From assembly GCA_963830775.1 (NCBI GenBank), contig CAWHNT010000055.1, forward strand, positions 24,423 through 88,422: a stretch of DNA of 64,000 bases, in the 5' to 3' direction. The notes beneath the pieces were generated by a model, which saw nothing but the letters and a program-made list of their open reading frames with translations, was not told the origin of the DNA and ran no database searches. Made by a program: the position numbers and the translations under genes. Positions 46,488 through 55,488 of this stretch are shown piece by piece (within the stretch, counting starts at the first letter, position 1; each line of letters starts with the position of its first letter). Origin of the DNA: CAWHNT01 sp963830775 (lineage in GTDB: Bacteria > Pseudomonadota > Alphaproteobacteria > Geminicoccales > Geminicoccaceae).

Positions 46488-47561
46488 TCAGGGCGTGCGC
46501 CGTGGCGCCGTCTCCAGAAAAGCCTGCAGCTCCTTGGCGTAGAGCTTTGCGATGCCGGTGGTGCCGTGGCCGCGCGTGTCCGGGCTGGCTGGGATCAGGA
46601 AGAGGCGGCCGCTCGGCACGAGCTTCATGGTGGCTTCCGTGATGCCGGTCTCGGGCGGGTTGCGCTCGTCGTCGGCGGAGTTGATCAGGAGCAGCGGGGC
46701 CTTGATCGCCCCCAGCAACGGGGTGGGATCGTAGTCGGCCGAGGATTCCCAGGCATAGATGAAGTCGTTGGCGTCGGCATCGAAGGGGGCGGCCATGCGC
46801 TCGTCGACCAGCTTGTCGGCCAGCTCGCGCGTCGGTGCCAGCTTCTGGTAGGCCAGCGAGCCGCCATTGGTGCCGGTGGCGTAGAACACGTTGGCGAGGC
46901 GCATCGCGCGGGGCTGGGCGGTGTAGTCGCCGTTCTCGTAGCCGGGGTCCTGGCGGATGGTCTCGATCATCAGCCGCCGCATCATCCAGTTGCGCGACGC
47001 CATCGGGGTTGGCTGCGAGGCCATCGGCGCCAGGGCATCCATGTAGTCGGGATGCTTCCCGGCCCAGATCCAGGCGTGCATGCCGCCCATCGAGTTGCCG
47101 ATGATCAGGCGCACGTGCCGGAGGCCCAGGCCCTCGGTGAGCAGCCGGTATTGCCCGTCGACCATGTCCTCCGCGTTGTACTTGGGGAATTTGGCCTTGA
47201 GCCCGTCGGAGGGCTTGGTCGACTTGCCGTGGCCGATCGCGTCCGGCAGGACGATGAAGTGCTTCTTCGCATCCAAGGGCTGGCCTTCGCCGAACAGCTC
47301 GCCCGCGAAGGCGGGTGTGAGCATGCTCGCACCGGAGCCGGTCGTGCCGTGCAGCACGATGACGGGCTCGCCGGTGGGCTCGCCCACCGTCCGGTAGTGC
47401 AGCCGCACCTCGGGCAGGACCTCGCCGGTGTGGAACCGGAAGTCCTTGGCGACGAAGGTGCCTTCCTTGGGTGCTGGATAGTCGGCTGCCGCCGCGGCGA
47501 ACGCCGCCAGCGACAGGACCGCGCCCGCAGCGGCCCGCATCAGCGATGCCCGAACCCTCAT
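46488..47561 (-). CDS. Exported alpha/beta hydrolase (MetX-like fold)
   Basis: 357 residues with a signal peptide (AAAGAVLSLAAFAAAAA). Alpha/beta-hydrolase elements: oxyanion loop VIVLHGTTGSGAS, nucleophile elbow IIGNSMGGMHAWIW, acid LINSADDERNPPE and His in DTRGHGTTG. The closest family shape is the homoserine O-acetyltransferase-like group, but export to the periplasm argues for an esterase. Confidence 0.85.
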   Translation of the reverse strand: MRVRASLMRAAAGAVLSLAAFAAAAADYPAPKEGTFVAKDFRFHTGEVLPEVRLHYRTVGEPTGEPVIVLHGTTGSGASMLTPAFAGELFGEGQPLDAKKHFIVLPDAIGHGKSTKPSDGLKAKFPKYNAEDMVDGQYRLLTEGLGLRHVRLIIGNSMGGMHAWIWAGKHPDYMDALAPMASQPTPMASRNWMMRRLMIETIRQDPGYENGDYTAQPRAMRLANVFYATGTNGGSLAYQKLAPTRELADKLVDERMAAPFDADANDFIYAWESSADYDPTPLLGAIKAPLLLINSADDERNPPETGITEATMKLVPSGRLFLIPASPDTRGHGTTGIAKLYAKELQAFLETAPRRTP

Positions 47562-47580
47562 GACGGCCTCCCCTAGTTTA

Positions 47581-48315
47581 TCAGTACACGTCCTGCCCGC
47601 CGTTCACCGGGATCTCCGCCCCGGTGATGTAGGAGGCGCCGGGGCTGCACAGATAGAGGATGACCGAGGCCACTTCCTCGGGCGAGCCCAGCCGGCGCAT
47701 CGGGATGCGGTCGACGATCTCGGCCGTGCCCGGGGAGAGGATGGCGGTGTTGATCTCGCCCGGGCAGACCGCGTTGGCGCGGATGCCCAGATGGGCGAGA
47801 TCAGCGGCCAGCTCGCGGGTCAGCGCGGTCAGCGCCGCCTTCGAGGTGCTGTAGGCGCTGCCGGCGAAGGGATGCACGCGGCTGCCCGCGATCGAGGTGA
47901 TGTTGACGATCGCACCCTTGGTCTCGGCCAGGAGCGAGGAGCAGGCGCGGCTGAAATAGACCGCGGCGAAGAAGTTGATGGCGAAGGTCTTCTCCCAGAC
48001 ACCCAGATCGCCGTCGAGGCAGCCCAGCCGCTTGCCGCCATCGCTCTTGGGCGAGTAGCCGGCATTGTTGACCAGCGCGTGCAGGGGCTCGCCCGCCAGG
48101 ACGCGGTGCAGGCCCTCGATCGCCTCCTCCAGCCGCTCGGTGTCGGCGAGATCGGCCGTGATGTGGGCGTGCCGCTCGTTGCGCGGGCACTGTGCCGGCA
48201 CCACGTCGCGCGAGCAGGTGATCGCCCGCCAGCCCTGGCGGACGAAGTACTGTGCCGTCGCATGCCCGATGCCACGGCTGGCCCCGGTGATGAACACCGT
48301 CTTGCGCTCGCTCAT
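47581..48315 (-). CDS. SDR-family oxidoreductase
   Basis: 244 residues from the ATG at 48315, preceded by GGGAG; an in-frame GTG lies one codon earlier. VFITGASRGIGHATAQYF, VNNAGYSPKS, the Ser in NITSIAGSRV, YSTSKAALTALTREL and the C-terminal SYITGAEIPVNGGQDVY are classical FabG-like features. Substrate unknown. Confidence 0.9.
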   Translation of the reverse strand: MSERKTVFITGASRGIGHATAQYFVRQGWRAITCSRDVVPAQCPRNERHAHITADLADTERLEEAIEGLHRVLAGEPLHALVNNAGYSPKSDGGKRLGCLDGDLGVWEKTFAINFFAAVYFSRACSSLLAETKGAIVNITSIAGSRVHPFAGSAYSTSKAALTALTRELAADLAHLGIRANAVCPGEINTAILSPGTAEIVDRIPMRRLGSPEEVASVILYLCSPGASYITGAEIPVNGGQDVY

Positions 48316-48353
48316 CACGCCACTCCCATGCTGCTGCGATGCAGCCTACACGA

Positions 48354-48996
48354 TCAGGGCGCCAGGCGCTCCATCACCCAAGACAATTCCTGGCGCCGAT
48401 AGCACAACCGGTCGTGCAGCCGGCTCCGGCGACCCTGCCAGAACTCGTAAGTCTCCGGCAGCAGCCTGAATCCGCCCCAATGCGCCGGCCGCGGCACGGC
48501 CCTCGTCCTCCGGATACCGCTCGCGCAGGGCTGCCTCCCGTGCCTCGAGCCAGCCGCGCCCCTCGATCACCCGGCTCTGCGGCGAGGCCCAGGCGCCGAT
48601 CCGGCTGCCATAGGGCCGGGTCGCGAAGTAGGCTTCCGCCTCGTCCGGGCCGACCGGCTCGATCGCACCTTCCACCCGCACCTGGCGGTGCAGGCGGTCC
48701 CACCAGAAGAGGAGCGCTGCGTTCGGGTTGGCGGCGATCTCCTGGGCCTTGCGGCTTTCCAGGTTGGTGAAGAAGCTGAGGCCGCGCTCGTCCATCCCCT
48801 TCAGCAGCACCATGCGCAAGGAGGGCCGCCCGTCGGCAGCGACGGTCGCCAGCGCCATGGCGTTGGGCTCGTAGATCTCGCCCGCCGCCGCCTCCTCGAA
48901 CCAGCGCCCGAGCTGCACGAACGGGTCGCGCTCGGCTTCCGCCTCCAGCAGCACTTCCCGGTCATACTCCTGCCGCAACCCCGAAGGTGCCGCCAT
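48354..48996 (-). CDS. pdxH: Pyridoxamine 5'-phosphate oxidase (one frameshift)
   Basis: About 213-residue FMN oxidase making pyridoxal phosphate. First frame: EPNAMALATVAADGRPSLRM, VLLKGMDERGLSFFTNLESR and YFATRPYGSRIGAWASPQS. One extra base near 48500 shifts the frame; the correct end, HWGGFRLLPETYEFWQGRRS then RLHDR and a terminal MERLAP, is in the next frame. Length 3n+1. Divergent from pdxY, so the two B6 salvage genes share a control region. Confidence 0.9.
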
Positions 48997-49108
48997 CGCC
49001 CGTCTCCATCAGCCGTGGCACGAGGTAAGCCCCGCACCCGCCCCTTGCAACGCCGCCCGGCGCAGGCTTCAACGGCGCACCGCTCACGCCAGCGTCGAGG
49101 GCAAGGCG

Positions 49109-49963
49109 ATGCAGGACGGCATCCTCTCCATCCAGTCGGCGGTGGCCTACGGCCATGTCGGCAACAGTGCCGCCGTCTTCCCGCTCCAGCGCCTGGGCTT
49201 CGAGGTCTGGCCGGTCAACACGGTGCTGTTCAGCAACCACACCGGCTACGGCGCCTGGCGCGGGCGCGGCGTCGAGCTCGGCTGGGTCGAGGAGATCCTG
49301 GCCGGCATCCGCGACCGCGGCGCTCTCCCCGCCCGCTGCCGCGCCGTGCTCTCGGGCTATCTGGGCGACGCCACGCTGGGCCAGACCGTGCTGGACACGG
49401 TGGGCGAGGTCCGTGCCGTCCGCAAGGACATGGTCTATGCCTGCGACCCGGTGATGGGCGACGAGGGCAGGGGCTTCTTCGTCCGTCCCGGCATCCCCGA
49501 GTTCTTCAAGGCCCAGGCCGTTCCCGCGGCCGACCTCGTCACGCCCAACCAGTTCGAGCTCGCCTGGCTGGCCGACCAGCCGATCGCGTCCATGGAGGAC
49601 GCGGTCGCCGCTGCCGCCAAGGTCGCCGCAGCCGGCCCCTCCATCGTCGTCTGCACCAGCCTCCTCGTCGGGCCGGAGGACCAGCTGGGCATCCTGGCCC
49701 ACAGCGCAGGGTCCACCTGGGTCGTGTGGACCCCCAAGCTCCCCGTCACCCTGAACGGCACCGGCGACGCGTTTACGGCTCTGTTTCTCGGTCACTGGCT
49801 GACGACGGGGCGCCTGGATCAGACGCTGGAGCGGGCGGTGAGCGGGATGTACGCGCTGGTCGAGGCGACGCACGAGCAGCGGTCAAGGGAGCTGGTGCTG
49901 GTGGCGGCGCAGGACCAGCTCGTGAACCCGAGGCGGCAGTTCAGGGCGGAGAGGGTGCGGTAG
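49109..49963 (+). CDS. pdxY: Pyridoxal kinase
   Basis: 284-residue ribokinase-fold kinase phosphorylating pyridoxal. Start ILSIQSAVAYGHVGNSAAVF with the PdxY/PdxK N-terminal motif, NTVLFSNHTGYG, VYACDPVMGDEG, TPNQFELAWLADQ and the catalytic GTGDAFTALFLGHWL. Complete. Head-to-head with pdxH across a 112-bp gap. Confidence 0.94.
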   Translation: MQDGILSIQSAVAYGHVGNSAAVFPLQRLGFEVWPVNTVLFSNHTGYGAWRGRGVELGWVEEILAGIRDRGALPARCRAVLSGYLGDATLGQTVLDTVGEVRAVRKDMVYACDPVMGDEGRGFFVRPGIPEFFKAQAVPAADLVTPNQFELAWLADQPIASMEDAVAAAAKVAAAGPSIVVCTSLLVGPEDQLGILAHSAGSTWVVWTPKLPVTLNGTGDAFTALFLGHWLTTGRLDQTLERAVSGMYALVEATHEQRSRELVLVAAQDQLVNPRRQFRAERVR

Positions 49964-50150
49964 GCGGCGGGCCGCTCGAGCTTTCTCGGTGATGTTTCGG
50001 TGACTATACTGCGAGGGGCCATGCCAGCTGTCCGCCCTCGGATTGGCGCACGCAGGTTGAGCAGATCGGACAAACCATGAACGCCCGAGCGACCAACGCC
50101 CTGCGGCGTCGAGCCCCTCATGAGGCCGAGGATCAGCCGGGGTCGACTTC

Positions 50151-50354
50151 ATGACCTCAATGCTGCCCGAAGCCATGACATGGAGGGCCGAGCAGGCGGA
50201 AGTAGACGCCGATATCGAGGGCCTTGCCGACGACCCTGGCAGTGCCGAGCTGCTCCGCCGGATGGAAGCAGAGAACGTGCCTCCAGACGAGCAGCGCCGC
50301 CGGTTAGAGGTCTATTTCGAGGAGCAGGAACGCCGCCTCGCGGCGGCTGAATGA
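50151..50354 (+). CDS. VbhA-like antitoxin of the Fic module
   Basis: 67-residue helical, acidic protein whose stop overlaps the Fic start as ATGA, the layout of class I Fic/antitoxin pairs. Family-like core DIEGLADDPGSAELLRRMEA then a conserved-looking ENVPPDEQRRRLEVYFEEQE. Class I antitoxins block Fic by inserting an inhibitory helix into its ATP site. A TATACT -10-like element lies at 50005-50010. Confidence 0.75.
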   Translation: MTSMLPEAMTWRAEQAEVDADIEGLADDPGSAELLRRMEAENVPPDEQRRRLEVYFEEQERRLAAAE

Positions 50355-51001
50355 TCGGACCGGGACGATCCGGCCGCGAGGATTCCGAGTTCCGCCGGTT
50401 CCACTATCCGGGGACCGAGACGCTCATCAACCTGCTCGGTATCCGCGACCCGAAGCGGCTTGAGGTGGCCGAGCGCCGGTTAGTTCGTACCCGCCTGCGC
50501 GAGGGCCTGCCCAGGGCGGCCGACCCTCGCACCTACCCCGGCTTCATGACCATTCACCATCATCTCTTCCAGGACGTCTTGGCTGGGCGAGGCAGGAGCG
50601 CACCTACACGACCGGTCGAGGCCCGCTCCCTTCGCCACGCCGGAGAACATCCGCCCCTGGATGGAGAAGCAGTTCGCCCTGCTCCGCCAGCAGCATTTCC
50701 TCCGCGGCCTAGACGCTGCCGCCTTGCCCGAGCTGCCGCTGCCATCGTGAACGAGATCAACGCCGCTCACCCCTTCATCGACGGCAACGGACGCACCCAA
50801 CGGGTCTGGCTGCGCGCCATCGCCGAGCTGGCTGGGCACAGGCTGACACTCCGATCATCCGACTGTGATGCCTGGTATGAGGCCTCGCGTATCGGCTTCG
50901 AGCGCGCCGAGCTCGCAGCCCTGATGGCAGCGCTTCTCGAGGCTCGATCACAGTCCTCGGGCATCGGCAGAGGCTGGCACCCAGCCGGGCTGAGCAGCTG
51001 A
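50351..51001 (+). pseudogene. fic: Fic/Doc-family AMPylase toxin with three single-base deletions
   Basis: The N-terminus (FHYPGTETLINLLGIRDPKR) and the C-terminal half, with the catalytic loop HPFIDGNGRTQR, are in one frame. Between about 50585 and 50725 the expected Fic sequence lies in the other two frames: QERTYTTGR, then PAPFATPENIRPWMEKQFAL and LRQQHFLRGLDAAA. Three missing bases (near 50585, 50624 and 50725) would repair it. The net change is a multiple of three, so the observed frame stays open but encodes ~50 wrong residues at the flap and core region. Probably inactive. Confidence 0.75.
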
Positions 51002-51860
51002 TCGAGCTGCAGGGGCAAGTACGCTGTAGCAGCTCTCGCACCTTCGCCCGCAACTGCTTCGTCAGCCTGCGCACTGATCTGGCTGCCCGCGCTGCCTGCC
51101 CGAGCCCGAGGCAGGTCTCGCGCAGCACCGCCTCGTCACACGCCACGCCCGTGAGCCGTCGAAGCCTGTCGACGGCGAGGACGAAGGCGTCGCGCTCCTG
51201 CCAGCTCTCGCAGACGAGGTGGCCGCGGCCGAAGCCTTCGAGGAGCCATAAGGCGAGGCGGCCGCATTCGAGGGCGATGCCGGAGCCGACATTGACGATC
51301 CCGCCGGGCGGGGCCTGGAGGAGGGCCGCGATGGCGCGGCCGGCGGTCTCGACCGGGATGAAGTCGCGGCGGGTGAAGGGGCTCATGTCGAAGCGGATTT
51401 CGCCCTGCTCGACGAGCGTGGTGAGCATGCGGCCCATGAAGGTGGTGCGGCCGCGCTCGGGGCCGAACAGGTTGGAGAGGCGCAGGCGGGTGAGGCGGTC
51501 GCCGAGGATGGCCTGGAGGGCTTCCTCGATCCGGAGCTTCTGCTCGCCGTAGCGGTCGGTGGGGCCGAGCGGGCTGTCCTCGTGCAGGGGCTCGGCCGAC
51601 GGTGCGTAGACCTTGCGGGTGCCGAGGCTGAGGAAGGGGAGGTTGCGGGCGGCGGCGAGGCGGGCGGCCTTCAGCTCCAGCTCGTCTTCCAGGCGCCACT
51701 CCGGGGTGCCCAACGCCGGATGGCGGCCACCCCAGAGCACGGCGTCGATGTCGGGCGGCAGGCTGCCGTCGTGGACGGCGGTATGCGGCAACAACAGAGC
51801 CGGCGCCGGCTGGCGCATTGCGATGAAGCCGCGGCCTAGGATCAGGAGGCGGGGCGCCAT
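50775..51860 (-). CDS. NAD-dependent epimerase/dehydratase-family protein
   Basis: Extended-SDR protein. From the ATG at 51860: LLILGRGFIAMRQ (degenerate GxGxxG), SLGTRKVYAP, the Tyr-Lys pair in DRYGEQKLRIEEAL, LRLSNLFGPERGRTTFMG and VNVGSGIALECGRLALWLLE. The recognisable domain ends near residue 265 (about 51065); the frame then runs on into antisense of the fic gene to 50775, so the true stop is doubtful and may be hidden by a frameshift. The start overlaps rnd by 19 bp. Possible role in sugar-nucleotide metabolism. Confidence 0.7.
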   Translation of the reverse strand: MAPRLLILGRGFIAMRQPAPALLLPHTAVHDGSLPPDIDAVLWGGRHPALGTPEWRLEDELELKAARLAAARNLPFLSLGTRKVYAPSAEPLHEDSPLGPTDRYGEQKLRIEEALQAILGDRLTRLRLSNLFGPERGRTTFMGRMLTTLVEQGEIRFDMSPFTRRDFIPVETAGRAIAALLQAPPGGIVNVGSGIALECGRLALWLLEGFGRGHLVCESWQERDAFVLAVDRLRRLTGVACDEAVLRETCLGLGQAARAARSVRRLTKQLRAKVRELLQRTCPCSSISCSARLGASLCRCPRTVIEPREALPSGLRARRARSRYARPHTRHHSRMIGVSACAQPARRWRAARPVGCVRCRR

Positions 51861-53006
51861 GTCTCGCCGTCGCGGGCGAGGAGGGTGACGCGGCCTTCGC
51901 CGGTGGTGAGGGCGAGGTCGCCGCGCTTGAGGGCCAGGGCGTCGCGGCCGAAGAGGTCGAGGCGCCAGCCGTGGAGGGCGGGGACCTGGGCCTGGTCGTC
52001 GGCGGCGATGGCCTCGAGGTCGCTGCCGGTGGCGATCAGGCGCTGGGCCACGTCCTCGGCTTCCGAGCGCTGCTTCAGGAGCACGCGCAGGAGGTCGACG
52101 GTGGGGCCGATGCCGCGCGGGAGCTGGACCTGCTCGGGCAGGCGGGGCAGCTGGTCCTTGGGGATGGCCAGTGCCTTGGCCACGGTGGCGACGATGCCGG
52201 CGGCACTCTCGCGGTCGACATTGACCCGCTCCAGGGAGCGCAGCTCCTCGGCCGAGCGGGGGCGGGAGGCCGCCACCTCCATGAGGAGGTCGTCGCGGAT
52301 GATGCGGGCGCGCGGCAGGTCGCGGCGCCGCGCCTCCTGCTCGCGCCAGGTGGCGAGCTCCTGGACGATGGCCAGGAACTGGCGGTCGCGGGTGCGGATC
52401 TTGAGGCGCTTCCAGGCCTCCTCGGCCGGGGGCTCGAAGAGGGCGGGGTCGGTGAGGCCGGAGAGCTCCTCCTCGACCCAGGCGGTGCGGCCGCGGCGCT
52501 CGATCTCCTCGACAAGGGCCCGGTAGACCGTGCGCAGGTGGGTGACGTCGCCCAGGGCGTAGGTGATCTGGGCCGGGGTCAGGGGGCGCCTTGCCCAGTC
52601 GGTGAAGCGGGAGCTCTTGTCGAGATGGGCCTTGGCGAGGCGGCTCGACCAGCGTGTCGTAGGCCACCTCCTCGCCGAAGCCGCAGACCATGGCCGCCAC
52701 CTGGGTGTCGAAGAGGGGGAGCGGCATGCGGCCCAGGCGGTAGAAGATCTCGAGGTCCTGGCGGGCCGCGTGCATGACCTTGAGGACGGCGGTGTCGCCC
52801 ATGAGGTCGAGCAGGGGCGTGAGGTCGATGCCGGGGGCCAGCGGGTCGATGGCCGCCGCTTCCTCCTCGCCGCCCACCTGCACCAGGCAGAGCCTGGGCC
52901 AGTAGGTGCGGTCGCGCATGAACTCGGTGTCGACGGTGACGAAGCTCTCGCCCCTGAGCCGGGTGCAGAAGGCGGCGAGCGTGGCGCTGTCGGTGATCAG
53001 GGTCAT
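51842..53006 (-). CDS. rnd: Ribonuclease D (one frameshift)
   Basis: About 387-residue 3'-5' exoribonuclease for tRNA maturation. First frame: SFVTVDTEFMRDRTYWPRLC with the DEDD Asp/Glu and VMHAARQDLEIFYRLG. An extra base near 52643 shifts the frame; the next frame continues RLAKAHLDKSSRFTDWARRP, YALGDVTHLRTVYRAL and a C-terminal HRDC domain (RDDLLMEVAASRPRSAEELR). Length 3n+1. Divergent from aspS. Confidence 0.88.
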
Positions 53007-53028
53007 GCAGGAGAGGCGGGGCCGTTGC

Positions 53029-53060
53029 TTGACAGGGTGGGGGCCTTCGTGACCTTTACG
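53029..53060 (+). promoter_or_regulatory. Candidate aspS promoter
   Basis: A consensus -35 TTGACA at 53029-53034 in the divergent rnd/aspS gap, about 80 bases upstream of aspS. The matching -10 is poor (CTTTAC-like near 53054). Position is reasonable, strength uncertain. Confidence 0.3.
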
Positions 53061-53111
53061 GCGCCTTCTGCGCCGCCGGGCCGGCGCGCCTCATCACATG
53101 CGGAATGCCAC

Positions 53112-54963
53112 ATGCATCGGTACCGTACGCACCGCTGCGGTGACCTGCGATCGTCCGACGTCGGCAGCGAGGTAAGGCTGTCGGGCTGGGTACACCGGAA
53201 GCGCGACCACGGCCAGCTTCTTTTCGTCGACCTGCGCGACCATGCGGGCCTGGTCCAGCTCGTCTTCCAGCCCGGCACCGAGGCGTTCGCCGCGGCCGAC
53301 GGGCTCCGGCTCGAGAGCGTGGTCACGATCGACGGTGCGGTGGTGGCCCGGTCGCAGGAGACCGTGAACCCGGCGCTGGGCTACGGGCGAGGTCGAGGTC
53401 CGGGTGCGCGGGCTCGGCGTCGAGTCGGCGGCCGAGCCCTTGCCGCTGCAGGTGAATGCCGAGCGCGACTATCCCGAGGACATCCGGCTCCGCTACCGCT
53501 TCCTCGACCTCAGGCGGGAGAAGATGCAGCGCAACATCATGCTGCGCTCCTCTGTGATCGCGAGCCTGCGCCGGCGAATGATGGCGCAGGGCTTCACCGA
53601 GTTCCAGACGCCGATCCTGACCGCCAGCTCGCCCGAGGGTGCGCGCGACTTCCTGGTCCCGTCGCGCCTGCATCCCGGCAGGTTCTACGCGCTGCCGCAG
53701 GCGCCGCAGCAGTACAAGCAGCTCTACATGATGTCGGGCTTCGACCGGTACTTCCAGATCGCGCCCTGCTTTCGGGACGAGGACGCGCGCGCGGACCGCT
53801 CGCCCGGCGAGTTCTACCAGCTCGACGTCGAGATGAGCTTCGTGACGCAGGACGACGTCTTCGCCGCGGTCGAGCCGGTGATGCACGGCGTCTTCGAGGA
53901 GTTCAGCCAGGGCCGGCCGGTGACGGCCATGCCGATCCCGCGCATCCCCTTCCGCGAGGCGCTGCTGCGCTACGGGACGGACAAGCCCGACCTGCGCAAC
54001 CCGATCCGCATCGCGGACGTGACCGAGGTCTTCCGCGGCTCGGACTTCAAGGTGTTCGCCGGGGCCATCGAGCAGGGGGCGGTGGTGCGGGCGATCCCGG
54101 CACCAGGTGCGGTGGGCCGGCCGCGCAGCTTCTTCGACGGGATGGTGGCCTATGCCCAGAGCCTGGGGGCGCCCGGGCTGGGCTGGGTGCAGCTCGAGGA
54201 GGCGGCACCGCGCGGGCCGGTGGCACGGTTCCTGGGGCCGGAGCGGCTGGAGCAGCTCAAGGCCGCAGCCGGGCTGAAGGTGGGCGATGCGGTGTTCTTC
54301 GCCTGCGACAAGCCGGACGCGGTCTGGAAGCTCGCAGGGCCAGTGCGCACGCGGGTGGGCGAGGAGCTGGGCCTGGTCGCCAAGGACCGGTTCGAGCTGT
54401 GCTGGATCGTCGACTTCCCGATGTACGAGTGGGACGAGGAAGCGAAGCAGGTCGCCTTCTCGCACAACCCGTTCTCCATGCCGCAGGGCGGGATGGAGGC
54501 GCTGACGACCAGGGATCCGCTCGAGATCCTGGCCTACCAGTACGACATCGTCTGCAACGGGATCGAGCTGTCCTCAGGGGCGATCCGTAACCACCGCCCC
54601 GACATCATGGTCAAGGCGTTCGAGATCGCGGGCTACGACCGGCAGGTGCTCGAGGAGCGCTTCGGCGGCATGTTCCGGGCCCTGCATTTCGGGGCCCCGC
54701 CGCACGGCGGCATCGCACCCGGCGTGGACCGGATCGTGATGCTGCTGGCCGACACGCCCAACATCCGCGAGGTCACGGCCTTCCCGCTGAACCAGCAGGC
54801 GCAGGAGCTGCTGCTGGGTGCGCCCTCGCCGGTGAGCGAGAAGCAGCTGAAGGAGCTCCACATCCAGCTCTCGCTAGCCGCCCGGGAGCGGCTACGCGAG
54901 GAGCAGGAGAAGGAGGCTGCCCAGCCGGTGGCACCCGAGCGGCTGGTGGAGGACCACTCCTAG
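53112..54963 (+). CDS. aspS: Aspartyl-tRNA synthetase, Asp/Asn type (one frameshift)
   Basis: About 616-residue class II synthetase. The N-terminal OB-fold has VRLSGWVHRKRDHGQLLFVD and LRDHAGLVQLVFQP; after one extra base near 53388 (TACGGGCGAGG) the next frame gives RYRFLDLRREKMQRNIMLRS, YKQLYMMSGFDRYFQIAPCF with motif 2 CFRDEDARADR, the bacterial insertion domain, and motif 3 GIAPGVDRIVMLL. Essential, length 3n+1, so probably an assembly error. Converges with the next gene, stops overlapping by 3 bases. Confidence 0.93.
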
Positions 54964-55427
54964 CCGACGTTCCGCTCGTACTGGGCCAGGATGCCGCGCA
55001 GGTCGTCGGCGGCCCGCTCGAGGAAGGCCAGGACCCGGGCGTCGCCATAGTCGTAGAAGACGTCGTTCGGGTCGGTCGTGACCTGGCTGCGGAAGCGGGC
55101 GATCGCGAGGTCGAGCACCGACTGCACGCTGTCCAGCGAGCGGGCCGGGGTGCTGAGCAGCATGTTCTCCAGCTCTTCGAGCTGCTGGTCGATCTGCTCC
55201 AGCCCCTTGTCGACCTCGTCCAGCCCGGCGTCGGTCTCGGCCTTGGAGAGGTCGGTCATCAGGCCGCGGATCTCGTCCGCCGACATGCCGACCAGCTGGA
55301 GCGGGGCGAAGGCCCAATCCGGCAGGCTGCGCCGCAGCCGGTCCTGACGATCGAGCAGCGCTTGACGCTTGCGCTGCAGGTCGCCGATCCGCCGCACCAG
55401 CAACGTGGTATTGGTGATCACGGTCAT
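54960..55427 (-). CDS. Coiled-coil protein, unknown function
   Basis: 155 residues from the ATG at 55427. N-terminal heptads (VRRIGDLQRKRQALLDRQDR), a middle helix KGLEQIDQQLEELENMLLST and a C-terminal DVFYDYGDARVLAFLERAAD. No membrane segment or named domain. I do not recognise the family; it looks like a conserved alphaproteobacterial hypothetical. Confidence 0.6.
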   Translation of the reverse strand: MTVITNTTLLVRRIGDLQRKRQALLDRQDRLRRSLPDWAFAPLQLVGMSADEIRGLMTDLSKAETDAGLDEVDKGLEQIDQQLEELENMLLSTPARSLDSVQSVLDLAIARFRSQVTTDPNDVFYDYGDARVLAFLERAADDLRGILAQYERNVG

Positions 55428-55488
55428 CGTCCTTCTCCCCACCTGATGCCACCGCCGCCGTTCCCACCAGATCGGCCTTCACAGAGCC

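Noticed and set aside
53323..54465. A 380-codon minus-strand frame opposite aspS
   Set aside because: Antisense shadow; aspS motifs are unmistakable on the other strand.
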